Shown piece after piece: positions 1 through 9,218 of a stretch of DNA of 64,000 nucleotides. Numbering within the stretch: the stretch's first letter is position 1; the number at the start of each line of letters is the position of its first letter. The stretch is taken from positions 3,988,132-4,052,131 of the forward strand of contig OY769916.1 of assembly GCA_963669265.1 (NCBI GenBank). The letters are read 5' to 3'. Under the pieces are notes generated by a model, which was not told the DNA's origin, made no database searches, and was given only the letters and a program-made list of their open reading frames with translations. Source of the stretch: SZUA-547 sp963669265 (GTDB lineage Bacteria > Pseudomonadota > Alphaproteobacteria > Rhodobacterales > Rhodobacteraceae). A program made the translations under genes and the position numbers.

Positions 1-135
1 CGCGCGTCGCATGCCCGTTATGCGTCGCATCGATGCGGGATCGGAACAGGCGATGGCCTTGAAGGCAGCAGGCCGTCGCCGTTGGTTTGCAGGATTGAGA
101 ACTTGCTGACTCAGGGTGATCCGGAGGGTTCGGCC

Positions 136-765
136 ATGCGAAGTCGCCGCGTCTCAAACCGCCTGAATGGAAGGCGGTCTCCACACGGACTACTGAGTGC
201 GATTGCGTTTATGGGCGCCGCTTGCGCGGGCGAGCGCGAGTCGGAATACGCGTTGGCCGACAAGCCCTACGCCGCGACCGGGTTTGTCGGTGTGATGCTG
301 GACAATGATTGGTGGGAACTCGTTGATCCCCCGGGTGTAAAAGTCGAAGATTCCTATTTCGTCGGTGGCGCGGTCTCGGCCCGTATCGCCCAGCCAATCG
401 AGGATCTGGACATTGAGATTGAGGGCCAGATCGTGCGCCATCTCCATGGTCAAACCCATTGGGAGTTGAACGCGCCAATCGTCGTGGCGCGCTGGAATGC
501 ATTTCCGTGGGACGCGCATTTGAACACCAGCGCGGCGTTTGGGATTGGTCCGTCTTTCGCCAGCGAGGCGCCGCATCTGGAAGTCGAGAATGAAGGCGAA
601 AGCCAAGCGGCGATGGTTTATTGGATGGCGGAAGTGGCGTTCGATTTGCCGGCGGACGATTGGGAGGTGCTGACGCGTCTTCATCATCGATCCACCGGCT
701 TCGGGACTTTTGGCGAGGACGGCGGCGCGAACGCGCTGGCGCTGGGCGTCCGACGGCGCTTCTAG
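136..765 (+). CDS. putative outer-membrane beta-barrel protein, lipid A deacylase (PagL)-like
   Basis: About 209 residues. The ATG at 136 is chosen over an upstream ATG at 82 because a GGAGG lies at 123-127 with ideal spacing. A basic N-terminus and a hydrophobic stretch (LLSAIAFMGAACA) look like a signal peptide. The mature part alternates polar and hydrophobic residues as in beta strands and ends in a terminal Phe (RRRF), typical of outer-membrane barrels. The C-terminal segment LHHRSTGFGTFGEDGGANAL resembles the His-Ser region of PagL-type lipid A 3-O-deacylases and related acyloxyacyl-hydrolase-like proteins. The barrel assignment is fairly firm; the enzymatic role is an inference from one motif. 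Confidence 0.55.
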   Translation: MRSRRVSNRLNGRRSPHGLLSAIAFMGAACAGERESEYALADKPYAATGFVGVMLDNDWWELVDPPGVKVEDSYFVGGAVSARIAQPIEDLDIEIEGQIVRHLHGQTHWELNAPIVVARWNAFPWDAHLNTSAAFGIGPSFASEAPHLEVENEGESQAAMVYWMAEVAFDLPADDWEVLTRLHHRSTGFGTFGEDGGANALALGVRRRF

Positions 766-881
766 TCGGCGGTCTCTTTGGATCTAATGCGCAGACTGGG
801 TTCTCTCGGCCCCGTATGCGATCGCCGCCATCCGGTCGGCGAGCGCGAATACGGCGCGCCGCGCCGGTTCAAATAAAGGCG

Positions 882-2099
882 TTATCCCAGCGTCGTCCGC
901 ACCTTCACCTCGCTCTCCAGAGTCCGGTGAACCGGGCATTTATCGGCGATCTCCATCAGTTTGGCGCGCTGGTCGTCCGTCAGGTCGCCGGTCAGGCGAA
1001 CCGTACGGCGGAATTCATCAATCTTGCCGTTCGACGCCTCGCAGTCCTGACAATCCGTGGCGTGGATCTTGCCGTGCTCGACATCGACGGCGATGTCCTC
1101 CAGCGGCCAGCCTTTCCGCCGCGCATACATCCGGACCGTCATCGAGGTGCAGGCGGCCAGCCCGGCGGAGACCAGATCATAGGGCGAGGGGCCAAGATCC
1201 GTTCCGCCGTAAGAGGCGGGCTCATCCGCTTTGAACTTGTGCTTCGGCCCAACCGCGATGTTTTGCAGGAACTTGTCCGCGTCGGCCTCTCGGCTGGTGA
1301 CAAGGCCAGGTTTGGTGCCGAGCGGAGTCGTATTCGCCGCGCGCTCCACGTAGCGGCGCGACCAGGCGGCGATCACCTCGGCGGCGTAGTCGCCATCCTC
1401 GGCGCTCGACAGTAAGTGATCAGCGTTGTCCAGCGTCACGAAGCTCTTGGGGTGCTTTGCGGCGGCGAAGATCGCGGCGGCGTTCTCGATCCCCACCGTC
1501 GCGTCACGGGGGGCGTGCAGAACCATCAGCGCCGCCTTCAGATTGCCGATCGAGTCGTCCAGCTTGGCTTGCGCGACATCGTCGAGGAAGTCCTTCTTGA
1601 TGGTGAAAGTCCGTCCGGCCAGCTCCACTTCGGCGGCGCCTTCATCCTCTATCTTGCAAATCATGCCGCCGAAATTGTGGATGACATGCTCGGGATCCGC
1701 CGGCGCGCCGATGGTCGCGACCGCTTTCACTTCGGGAATTTTGGGAGTCGCGGCCAACACAGCGGCCCCGCCCAGTGAATGTCCGACCAGTAATTGAGGC
1801 GCCGCATGGTTCTGTCGCAGCCAGTCGGCGGCGATCACCAGATCATCCACATTGGAGGAGAAAGTGGTGTCGGCGAACTCGCCGCCCGAGCTGCCCAGGC
1901 CGGTGAAATCAAAGCGCAGAACGCCAATGCCAACGGAGGGCAGATGTTGCGCGATCCGCCGCGCCGCCGCGATGTCCTTTGAACAGGTGAAACAGTGCGC
2001 GAATAGGGCGAAGGCGTGCACCGATCCGTCCGGCATGTCGAGTCGCGCCGCCAGAACATCGCCTGAATGCCCGGTAAATTCGATGTTTTCGGTCGGCAT
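882..2099 (-). CDS. alpha/beta hydrolase fused to OsmC-family domain
   Basis: 405 residues in two domains. Residues 1 to about 255 form an alpha/beta hydrolase with the nucleophile elbow GHSLGG and a late His in DNADHLL. Residues about 265-405 form an OsmC/Ohr-like domain with the two conserved cysteines, in LAACTSMTVRMYA and in DKCPVHRTLE. OsmC proteins reduce organic hydroperoxides through that Cys pair. The fusion is a known bifunctional architecture in Proteobacteria; the hydrolase substrate is not known. The protein is probably cytoplasmic, with no signal peptide. It is transcribed alone on the minus strand. Confidence 0.9.
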   Translation of the reverse strand: MPTENIEFTGHSGDVLAARLDMPDGSVHAFALFAHCFTCSKDIAAARRIAQHLPSVGIGVLRFDFTGLGSSGGEFADTTFSSNVDDLVIAADWLRQNHAAPQLLVGHSLGGAAVLAATPKIPEVKAVATIGAPADPEHVIHNFGGMICKIEDEGAAEVELAGRTFTIKKDFLDDVAQAKLDDSIGNLKAALMVLHAPRDATVGIENAAAIFAAAKHPKSFVTLDNADHLLSSAEDGDYAAEVIAAWSRRYVERAANTTPLGTKPGLVTSREADADKFLQNIAVGPKHKFKADEPASYGGTDLGPSPYDLVSAGLAACTSMTVRMYARRKGWPLEDIAVDVEHGKIHATDCQDCEASNGKIDEFRRTVRLTGDLTDDQRAKLMEIADKCPVHRTLESEVKVRTTLG

Positions 2100-2287
2100 G
2101 GCGTTGATCCTCGTTCTGTCGCGGCGACTGGTTATCGGCGCGATATGGGCTCGCGCGACGCGCAGCGCGAGCGCTGTTTCATCCCACTGACGCGGTTGTG
2201 AAACGGTGGGGACGATCCCATTCGTGTTGACACCTTATCCAGCGCATCCGATGAGGGCGAGCGAAGAGGCGGATCGGAGAGTGGCAA

Positions 2288-3499
2288 ATGGACCCAGTCA
2301 ATCGGCAGTATGAGGCCTATCCCTATCCCGAACGCGACCCGGCGGACGAAGCCAAGCGCCTGATCGTCGGAACGCCCTCCAACCCGCTTGAGATTGACCA
2401 TTTCTTCTACAATGGCGCACGCGACTGGTCTCAGCCCTATCGTGTGCTGGTCGCCGGCGGCGGCACGGGCGACGCCCTGATCATGCTGGCGCAGCGTCTG
2501 GCGGATGTGGGAAGCCCGGCCGAGATCGTCTATCTCGACATGTCGGCCGCCAGCCGGGAGGTCGCGGAGGCGCGAGCCAGCGCTCGGGGTCTGACCAATA
2601 TCGAGTTTCGCACCGGCGACCTTTTGACCGCGCCGGATCTCGGCCCCTTCGACTACATCGATTGTTGCGGCGTGCTGCATCATCTGCCCGAGCCGCAGGC
2701 GGGCTTTGACGCGCTCTCGGCGGCGTTGGCCGAGGATGGCGGCATGGGCCTGATGGTCTACGCCCCGCTGGGCCGGACCGGCGTCTACCCGATGCAGGAT
2801 GCGCTGAAGGCGCTTTGCGATGGCGAGGCGCCGGAGGCGCAGGTGGCTGTCGCCAAGACCGTTCTGGCGGATCTGCCGCAAACTAACTGGCTGGCGCGCA
2901 ACGAATTCGTCGTCGATCACAAGAACAACGACGCCGGGCTCTATGATCTGTTGCTGCACAGCCGCGACCGACCCTATTTCGCAAACGAACTGCGCGAGTC
3001 CCTGAATGAGGCCGGTCTGGAGCTTGTCGCGTTCCCGGAGACCGCGCGCTACATGCCCGAGACCTATTTGCGCGATGCGGATCTACAGTCGCGCGCCAAG
3101 AAGCTGGATGAGTGGGACCGCGCGGCGCTGGCCGAGCGGCTGGCGGGCAATATCAAGCTTCACAACGTCTATGTCGCCAAGACGGGACGGAAGCGCCAGA
3201 TCGCCGGTCCGACCTCGCCGCAGGCGGTGCCGGTTCTTCCCGGCGCGACCGGCCGACAGGTTGCGGGCGCCGTCGCCAAGCAAGGCCGCCTGAAAGTCAC
3301 GCGTGACGGGCTGAGGATCGAACGCGAGATCTCAAAGCAGGCCGCCCCGTTGATCGCCGGGATCGACGGCAAACGGTCTTTGGGGCAGATTGCGGAGGGC
3401 GCACGCGCAGATTGGATGAAGTTTTCCAGCATGTTCGGCCCGGTTTCTCGCGCGATGGGGGAGATGGGCGTGCTGTTTTACAGTCGTACATTCGGATAG
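2288..3499 (+). CDS. class I SAM-dependent methyltransferase
   Basis: 403 residues. Motif I of the Rossmann-type SAM site is VLVAGGGTGDAL at about residues 54-65, followed by the acidic end of strand 2 (VYLDMS) and a motif-IV-like DYIDCCGVLHHL. The tail (about 340-403), which includes IAGIDGKRSLGQIAEGA, resembles a small winged-helix or PqqD-like segment appended to the catalytic domain. A GGAGAG at 2276 precedes the ATG. The substrate cannot be told from the sequence. It is a single gene, convergent with the zincin gene downstream. Confidence 0.8.
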   Translation: MDPVNRQYEAYPYPERDPADEAKRLIVGTPSNPLEIDHFFYNGARDWSQPYRVLVAGGGTGDALIMLAQRLADVGSPAEIVYLDMSAASREVAEARASARGLTNIEFRTGDLLTAPDLGPFDYIDCCGVLHHLPEPQAGFDALSAALAEDGGMGLMVYAPLGRTGVYPMQDALKALCDGEAPEAQVAVAKTVLADLPQTNWLARNEFVVDHKNNDAGLYDLLLHSRDRPYFANELRESLNEAGLELVAFPETARYMPETYLRDADLQSRAKKLDEWDRAALAERLAGNIKLHNVYVAKTGRKRQIAGPTSPQAVPVLPGATGRQVAGAVAKQGRLKVTRDGLRIEREISKQAAPLIAGIDGKRSLGQIAEGARADWMKFSSMFGPVSRAMGEMGVLFYSRTFG

Positions 3500-3527
3500 C
3501 CCGGCAACTGCCTGAAAAAACTTACAT

Positions 3528-3950
3528 TTAATCCGACGCCGCTTCGATAGCGTCGATATCGTCGTCCGTCAGACCGAAATGATGGCCGATCTCATGCACC
3601 AGGACATGCTGGATCATGTGCCCCAGCGTCTCGTCGCCGCGCTCGCACCATTCGTCGAGGATCGGGCGGCGAAATAGCCAGACTTCGTCCGCGCGGGGCG
3701 CGGCGTCCAGAAGGCTCTTCTGGGTCAGATCGACTCCGTGGTAGAGCCCGGTCAGTTCGAACGGGTCTCTGATCCCCATGACGCGCAACGTCTCTTGATC
3801 AGCGAAATCGGAGATCCTGAGCGACAGGTCTCCGCAGCGGTCGCGAAACCGCGCGGGCAGGGCGTCGAACGCCGCCTTGGCCAGCCGCTCGAAATCGGCG
3901 AGGGAAGGGGCCAGCAGCCCCTCCAGGGTTTGGTCGTCCGGCTCAGCCAA
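3528..3950 (-). CDS. minimal zincin-type metallopeptidase (DUF1025 / PF06262-like)
   Basis: 140 residues with the gluzincin-like motif HEIGHHFG near the C-terminus, preceded by HVLV and followed by LTDDDIDAIE, the signature of the small Zincin_1 family. The two His bind zinc and Glu is the catalytic base by family knowledge; no substrate is known for the family. The start overlaps the end of the upstream subtilase gene by 8 bp, so the two are probably translated from one mRNA. No signal peptide is visible, so a cytoplasmic location is expected. Confidence 0.85.
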   Translation of the reverse strand: MAEPDDQTLEGLLAPSLADFERLAKAAFDALPARFRDRCGDLSLRISDFADQETLRVMGIRDPFELTGLYHGVDLTQKSLLDAAPRADEVWLFRRPILDEWCERGDETLGHMIQHVLVHEIGHHFGLTDDDIDAIEAASD

Positions 3951-5052
3951 GGTTCCAGTGCTTCACCGCCGACGGCCGTTTCTTCAGGGTCGCGAAATCG
4001 GGAACATCCGTCTCCAAAAGGTGCTCCACATCCAGGCGGCGGACCCGTTTCTTGGTGTTGAGCGGCCGGCGGAGGTTCACGCCGAGCGCGGAGTCGCGCA
4101 GCGCCGCCCTTGTGGCCTCCACCACGCGCCAGGCCTCCGGATCGCCCACTTTCGGCAGCAGGTTGCGGTTCCATTCGATCCAGAGCGCGGCGGCGGCGGC
4201 CACTTGCGGCGTCGCATAAGAGGTGCCGCTGACTTTGTCCGCGTCGGTCTTACCGTCCTCGGCCCAGTAATGCTTGGTCTTGGTCGAGGCCGCCCGGTTG
4301 ATGTTGCTGGCCGTGGCCCAGATGTCGATCGCGTCCCATTTGTCGTAGCCCGTTGGCGGATAGTGCCGGTTCTCCGGCGTCAGCCCGCCGACGCCGATGG
4401 TCCGCTGAAGACGTGCGGGGAACACGACGCGGTCAATGATCTGCCCGCCTGCCGCGCAGATCACGACGCCTTTTTCATACGCCTCGTCAATGGCTTGCTT
4501 GGTGTCCTTGCTCAAGCCCGATGAAAGATCGGCGATCGCGTATTTCACAAGTTCGATCGGCCCCAGATTGCCCGGATTTCCCATCGAAATGGTGATGACC
4601 CGGGGCACCGGATCGTAATTCAGCAGATAGCGGATCGCGTCGCCCATCAGATTGAGCTGCTTATTACTCTGAAAGATCGGCCCGTCGGCGATGCGCACAG
4701 GGATCACCCGCACGCCCGGCGCGATGCCCAACAAGCGCTGCGGATCATCAGACAGGATTACCGACAGGGTCTTGGTGCCGTGATCGGGATAGTCGGTGAT
4801 CTTATCGAGGAATTCTGGCTTGGGTCCGAATTTGGCGTAAGGTTCGCCGCCGTCGAGCAGATCCGCGTCCCCTTTGACGATGATGTTTTTGGGCGCCCCC
4901 GACCCGTCCGAAAACCCCAAACCCGGATGCTTTGTGATTCCGGTGTCGATATGCCCGATCATCGCGTCTTTCGCCGCGGCGAGCCGTTTCAGGGCTTGCC
5001 GGTAGAGCGTTTTTCGGCCGACCGGGGTCAGGTCCTTGACGAAGTCATCCAT
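3943..5052 (-). CDS. subtilisin-like serine protease (S8 family)
   Basis: 369 residues. All three catalytic regions are present: Asp36 in HIDTGI, His91 in DHGTKT and Ser278 in GTSYATPQ, so the enzyme should be active. The start at 5052 is preferred over the in-frame ATG at 5064 because a GGAGG precedes it at proper spacing. There is no signal peptide and no recognisable long propeptide, which is unusual for subtilases, most of which are secreted. It overlaps the zincin gene by 8 bp, forming a two-protease unit. Whether the pair acts together (for example processing, or immunity and toxin-like control) is unknown. Confidence 0.85.
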   Translation of the reverse strand: MDDFVKDLTPVGRKTLYRQALKRLAAAKDAMIGHIDTGITKHPGLGFSDGSGAPKNIIVKGDADLLDGGEPYAKFGPKPEFLDKITDYPDHGTKTLSVILSDDPQRLLGIAPGVRVIPVRIADGPIFQSNKQLNLMGDAIRYLLNYDPVPRVITISMGNPGNLGPIELVKYAIADLSSGLSKDTKQAIDEAYEKGVVICAAGGQIIDRVVFPARLQRTIGVGGLTPENRHYPPTGYDKWDAIDIWATASNINRAASTKTKHYWAEDGKTDADKVSGTSYATPQVAAAAALWIEWNRNLLPKVGDPEAWRVVEATRAALRDSALGVNLRRPLNTKKRVRRLDVEHLLETDVPDFATLKKRPSAVKHWNLG

Positions 5053-5149
5053 GGGGGCCTCCATTCCTGTGCACGCCTGATCTTACGTCGGTTCGAGCGA
5101 TTCACCTATGGGAGAGTAGGGCGCACCCAACTCGGCGAGGCCATCCAAC

Positions 5150-5178
5150 GAAAAAGGGCGAGGCCGAAGCCCCGCCCT
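5150..5178 (-). terminator. Rho-independent terminator of glnBA
   Basis: On the minus strand a 10-bp stem (5169-5178 pairing with 5155-5164, one G-T mismatch) with a CGAA/TTCG tetraloop is followed by a T run, 24 bp past the glnA stop. Confidence 0.9.
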
Positions 5179-5201
5179 TCCGATAATCGCAAAAGCCTGC
5201 C

Positions 5202-6611
5202 TTAGCAGGAGTAGTACATCTCGAACTCGACCGGATGCGGGGTGTGCTCGTAGTTGTAGATCTCTTCCCATTTGAGATCCATGTAACCCTCGATCTGGTC
5301 CTTAGTGAAGACGTCGCCCTGCAGCAGGAAGTCGTGATCCGCCTCCAGCGCGCCCATCGCTTCGCGAAGGGAGCCGCAGACCGTCGGGATCTCGGCCAGC
5401 TCCTCGGGCGGCAGGTCATAGAGATCCTTTTCCGCCGGCTCGCCCGGATGAATCTTGTTCTTAATGCCGTCTAGGCCGGCCATCAGCAGGGCCGAGAAGC
5501 AGAGATAGGGGTTTGCCGAGGGATCCGGGAAACGGGTCTCGACACGCTTAGCTTTCGGGCTCTCCGTCCATGGAATACGGCAGGAGGCCGAGCGGTTCCG
5601 CGCCGAATAAGCCAGAAGCACCGGCGCCTCGAAGCCCGGGATCAGGCGCTTGTAGGAATTGGTCGACGGGTTGGTGAAGGCGTTCAGCGCTTTCGCGTGC
5701 TTCAGCACGCCGCCGATGTAGTAGATCGCCTCATCCGACAGATCCGCATAGCCAGAACCCGCGAACAGCGGCTTGCCGTCTTTCCAGATCGACTGGTTGA
5801 CGTGCATGCCGGTGCCGTTGTCGCCCGCGATCGGCTTCGGCATGAAGGTCGCCGTCTTGCCGTAAGCGGCGGCAACATTGTGGATGATGTACTTGTACTT
5901 CTGAAGATCGTCAGCCTGCTGGGTCAGCGTGCCGAAGATCAGGCCCAGCTCATGCTGACAGGACGCCACCTCGTGGTGGTGTTTGTCCACTTTCATGCCG
6001 ATCGCTTTCATGGTCGACAGCATCTCGGAGCGCATGTCCTGCGCGGCGTCGGTCGGGTTGACCGGGAAGTAGCCGCCCTTGATGCCCGGGCGGTGGCCCA
6101 TATTGCCCATCTCGTATTCGGTGTCGGTGTTCCAGGACCCGTCCGCCGCGTCGACCTCGTAGCTGACCTTGTTGATCGAGTTGGCGAAGCGCACGTCGTC
6201 GAACAGGAAGAACTCCGCCTCGGGGCCCCAGAAGGACTGATCGCCGACGCCCGAGGACTTCAGATACGCCTCGGCTTTGGTGGCGGTGCCGCGCGGGTCG
6301 CGCTCGTAATGCTCATTGGTGTCCGGCTCCAGCACGTTGCAGTGCACGCAGAGCGTCTTCTCAGCATAGAACGGATCCATATAGGCCGAGGAGGTGTCGG
6401 GCATCAATTTCATGTCCGACTTCTCGATGCCTTTCCAGCCGGCGATCGAGGAGCCGTCGAACATGAAGCCCTCTTCGAGGAAATCCTCGTCGACTTCGTC
6501 GGAAATCACCGTCACATGCTGCAGCTTGCCGCGCGGGTCGGTGAAACGGATGTCGACATAGGCTACGTCGTCATCTTTGATGGTCTTAAGAACGGAACTA
6601 GCGTCGCTCAT
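5202..6611 (-). CDS. glnA: glutamine synthetase, type I
   Basis: 469 residues, the standard length of GSI-beta. It makes glutamine from glutamate, ammonia and ATP in the cytoplasm, the main ammonia assimilation step. The metal and ATP site elements are visible (FDGSSIAGW, GPEAEFFLFDD, KHHHEVASCQHE, NPSTNSYKRL). Tyr398 in DLYDLPPEE is the adenylylation site, so control by GlnE is expected. It sits downstream of glnB on the same strand with a gap of about 95 bp, the usual glnBA operon. GGAGAGAGGG precedes the ATG, and a strong terminator follows the stop. Confidence 0.98.
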   Translation of the reverse strand: MSDASSVLKTIKDDDVAYVDIRFTDPRGKLQHVTVISDEVDEDFLEEGFMFDGSSIAGWKGIEKSDMKLMPDTSSAYMDPFYAEKTLCVHCNVLEPDTNEHYERDPRGTATKAEAYLKSSGVGDQSFWGPEAEFFLFDDVRFANSINKVSYEVDAADGSWNTDTEYEMGNMGHRPGIKGGYFPVNPTDAAQDMRSEMLSTMKAIGMKVDKHHHEVASCQHELGLIFGTLTQQADDLQKYKYIIHNVAAAYGKTATFMPKPIAGDNGTGMHVNQSIWKDGKPLFAGSGYADLSDEAIYYIGGVLKHAKALNAFTNPSTNSYKRLIPGFEAPVLLAYSARNRSASCRIPWTESPKAKRVETRFPDPSANPYLCFSALLMAGLDGIKNKIHPGEPAEKDLYDLPPEELAEIPTVCGSLREAMGALEADHDFLLQGDVFTKDQIEGYMDLKWEEIYNYEHTPHPVEFEMYYSC

Positions 6612-6706
6612 CGAATGCCCTCTCTCCGTGTGAGATTTCGCAGATTTTCAGGTTCGCCCGCGCCGCTTGGCGGGGCGCATGTTTCTTTCAGGCCACCGCT
6701 GTTGTG

Positions 6707-7045
6707 TTACAGCGCCTCCACGCCTTCTTCGCCAGTGCGAATTCGGATGGCTTGCTCGACAGTGGTGACGAAGATCTTGCCGTCGCCGATTTTACCGGTC
6801 TTGGCCGCGCCGAGGATCGCCTCGACGGCCCCCTCGATCTGGTCGTCGTCGAGAACGACCTCGATCTTCACTTTTGGGAGGAAGTCGACGACATATTCAG
6901 CGCCGCGATAAAGCTCGGTATGGCCTTTTTGCCGTCCGAACCCTTTCACCTCGGTGACTGACAGACCTTGGACGCCGACGTCCTGCAGCGCTTCTTTCAC
7001 TTCATCGAGTTTAAAAGGTTTGATAATCGCCTCGATCTTTTTCAT
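6707..7045 (-). CDS. glnB: nitrogen regulatory protein P-II
   Basis: 112 residues, the exact length of GlnB/GlnK. P-II is a trimeric sensor of 2-oxoglutarate, ATP/ADP and, through uridylylation, glutamine; it controls GlnE/GlnA and NtrB. The T-loop has the uridylylation residue Tyr51 in RGAEYVVDFLPK, and the B-loop is TGKIGDGKIFV. Its position before glnA rather than amtB supports GlnB rather than GlnK. A GGGAG ribosome site precedes the start, and a sigma-54-like promoter lies about 65-80 bp upstream. Confidence 0.96.
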   Translation of the reverse strand: MKKIEAIIKPFKLDEVKEALQDVGVQGLSVTEVKGFGRQKGHTELYRGAEYVVDFLPKVKIEVVLDDDQIEGAVEAILGAAKTGKIGDGKIFVTTVEQAIRIRTGEEGVEAL

Positions 7046-7108
7046 CGTCGACTTGAGCTCCCTTGGTATGTGAGGCGACAGAGAAAACTCCGCAGCCCAA
7101 AAGTGTCA

Positions 7109-7124
7109 AGCACGCGCCATGCCA
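7109..7124 (-). promoter_or_regulatory. candidate sigma-54 (-24/-12) promoter of glnB
   Basis: Minus-strand sequence TGGCATGGCGCGTGCT matches the sigma-54 pattern TGGCAYG-N4-TTGC, with the invariant GG and GC exactly 10 bp apart; only the first T of TTGC is replaced by G. A TTGACA hexamer lies just downstream, so a sigma-70 promoter is an alternative. Nitrogen control through NtrC is an inference from family knowledge of glnB genes. Confidence 0.45.
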
Positions 7125-7263
7125 AACTGATTGATTTCGTCGCCAGCCGGGCCCGGACGGCGAAATCAGGGCGCTTTCGCAATAATGACCGCAGGTTTAT
7201 GGGCCGATTCGCGCGCGATGTGCGTATTTTTTGGGCTGTGTGATGAAAAAAGAGGCGAATCCT

Positions 7264-8889
7264 ATGCGTCATGGACGCACGACCCAGCAAGCGCGGTTCT
7301 CGCGAGCGGTGCTCACCCCCGACCAGATGGGCGCGTGCGACAAGGCGGCCATCGCCGCTGGCGTTCCGGGAACCACGCTGATGGACACGGCGGGACGGGC
7401 GGTCGCGGCGGCGGTTCGCGCCCGGTTCGCGCAGCCGGACGCGCCTGTTGCGATTCTCTGCGGCCCCGGTAACAATGGCGGCGACGGCTACATCATCGCC
7501 ATGCGGCTCAAAGAGCAGGGCTGGCGGGTCGACGTCTATGCGCTGGCGCCCGCCGCCACAGGCACGGATGCGGAATGGGCCGAACGGCGATGGGCGGAGG
7601 TGGGCGGACATGTCGCCCCGCTTGACGAGGCGGCTTGCGAGGCTATCGCGACCAACGCGCCTCTGGTCGTGGATGCGCTCTTTGGCGCCGGGCTCTCACG
7701 GCCGCTGACCGGACGCTGCGCCGCGCTGCTGCGCCGGCTGGCGTTGCGCGGCGTTCCGCTGATCGCGGTCGACACGCCGTCCGGCCTTTGCGGCGCGTCG
7801 GGCCGGGTTTGGGGCGACGCGGCCCGCGCCGAACTGACGGTGACGTTTGAGCGTTTGAAGCCCGGACATCTTTTGGCCGACGGGCCTGACAGGTGCGGCG
7901 AGGTGATTGTCGCTCCCATCGGCATCCCGGACCGGGCGATGGCGCCTTCGGCGGAGGGCGCGCCGTTCCTTGCCGACGATCCATCCGTATTCTCCCGAAG
8001 TTTCGCCAAGTCCGGCGCGACGCATAAATACGGTCACGGGCATGCGGTCGTCGCTTCGGGCGGACGCGGCGCCACCGGCGCGGCCCGGCTCGCCGCGCGC
8101 GCCGCATTGCGAGCCGGCGTCGGGCTGGCGACGGTGGCTGCCCCCGAAAGCGCGGGTCCCGAATGCGCGGCGCAGCTGACCGCCATCATGCTTTCGACCA
8201 TTGAGGGGGCCGATGCATTCTCCGCGTTGCTGACAGACGCGCGCTTCAATGCTGTCGCGCTGGGGCCGGGTCTCGCTCAGGGCGGCTTCGCTGACGCGGA
8301 TCCGAAAGCGGGGGAGCGCCGCGCCCGTGCATTGATCCTGACGGCGTTGGAGAGCGCGGCGTTTGAGCATGGCGACCGGAGCGTGATCCTTGACGCCGAC
8401 GCGCTGACCGCCTTCGCGGAGCAGCCGGATGCGTTGTTCCAGCGGCTCAAAGGTGGCAAGGCGGTGTTGACGCCCCATCTCGGCGAGTTTGGGCGTTTGT
8501 TTCCCGATCTCGCGGCGGCCCTGTTGGAGCAGCCGGAAGAGGCGACTCGCCCGGCCTCAAAGGTGGAGATCGTCGCTGAATCGGCCCGGCGGGCGGGCGC
8601 GGTCGTCTTGTTGAAAGGCGCCGACACGGTGGTCGCGTCGCCTGCGGGGGAGGTCGCGATCAGCGCGGCGGCCTACGAACGCGCGGCGCCCTGGCTGGCG
8701 ACGGCGGGTTCGGGCGATGTCTTAACCGGATTGATCGCAGGGTTGAGCGCGCGGGGATTCTCAGCGTTCGAGGCCGCCTCCGCCGGCGCCTATCTGCATG
8801 TCGAAGCTGCATTGGAGTTAGGACCCGGCCTAATCGCGGAGGACCTGTCAGAGGCGCTTCCGGCCGTCTTTAGACGACTGTCCGCCTAG
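7264..8889 (+). CDS. nnr: bifunctional NAD(P)H-hydrate epimerase / ADP-dependent dehydratase
   Basis: About 541 residues joining both NAD(P)HX repair enzymes. The N-terminal YjeF domain (epimerase) has CGPGNNGGDGYIIA, and the C-terminal ribokinase-like domain (dehydratase) has LTPHLGEFGRL and the ATP site AGSGDVLTGLIAG. It restores hydrated nicotinamide cofactors. The start at 7264 is chosen because AGAGG precedes it at 8 bp; the upstream in-frame ATG at 7243 lacks such a site. The gene is divergent from glnB, an arrangement often seen in Rhodobacterales. Confidence 0.95.
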   Translation: MRHGRTTQQARFSRAVLTPDQMGACDKAAIAAGVPGTTLMDTAGRAVAAAVRARFAQPDAPVAILCGPGNNGGDGYIIAMRLKEQGWRVDVYALAPAATGTDAEWAERRWAEVGGHVAPLDEAACEAIATNAPLVVDALFGAGLSRPLTGRCAALLRRLALRGVPLIAVDTPSGLCGASGRVWGDAARAELTVTFERLKPGHLLADGPDRCGEVIVAPIGIPDRAMAPSAEGAPFLADDPSVFSRSFAKSGATHKYGHGHAVVASGGRGATGAARLAARAALRAGVGLATVAAPESAGPECAAQLTAIMLSTIEGADAFSALLTDARFNAVALGPGLAQGGFADADPKAGERRARALILTALESAAFEHGDRSVILDADALTAFAEQPDALFQRLKGGKAVLTPHLGEFGRLFPDLAAALLEQPEEATRPASKVEIVAESARRAGAVVLLKGADTVVASPAGEVAISAAAYERAAPWLATAGSGDVLTGLIAGLSARGFSAFEAASAGAYLHVEAALELGPGLIAEDLSEALPAVFRRLSA

Positions 8890-9028
8890 CGATTCTTTTT
8901 TGCTGCGTCCCCCATATCGAGTTGTTATAGAGGCGCCGTTTCAGGGCGGCGCGCGCTCTCGAAGATGCGCCTTCGTCGTGAAGACAGGCCGTGTTCAGGC
9001 GCGATTCCGCAGCTGACGCATCGGCGTT

Positions 9029-9113
9029 GCGGGCGTGGTGGAATTGGTAGACACGCGAGATTTAGGTTCTCGTGCCGCAAGGCGTGGGGGTTCAAGTCCC
9101 TCCGCCCGCACCA
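9029..9113 (+). tRNA. tRNA-Leu (anticodon TAG)
   Basis: 85 nt including encoded CCA. The acceptor stem GCGGGCG pairs with CGCCCGC, the D-loop is TGGTGGAATTGGTAGACAC, the anticodon stem CGAGA/TCTCG encloses loop TTTAGGT (anticodon TAG), and there is a long class II variable arm. It lies just upstream of tig and may share transcription with it. Confidence 0.97.
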
Positions 9114-9218
9114 ACCGACCAAGGCGCGACCGTGCTGCGGCGTGTAGGGGCGATGGGCGCCCGAGAATGGAATTTTACGGCGAAGCGCGGGCTTCGCCGA
9201 TGTGGGACGAGGAAGTTT

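Noticed and set aside
9178..9200. Hairpin between tRNA-Leu and tig as a terminator
   Set aside because: The stem is good but no T run follows, and it sits directly before the tig ribosome site; more likely a leader structure of unknown role.
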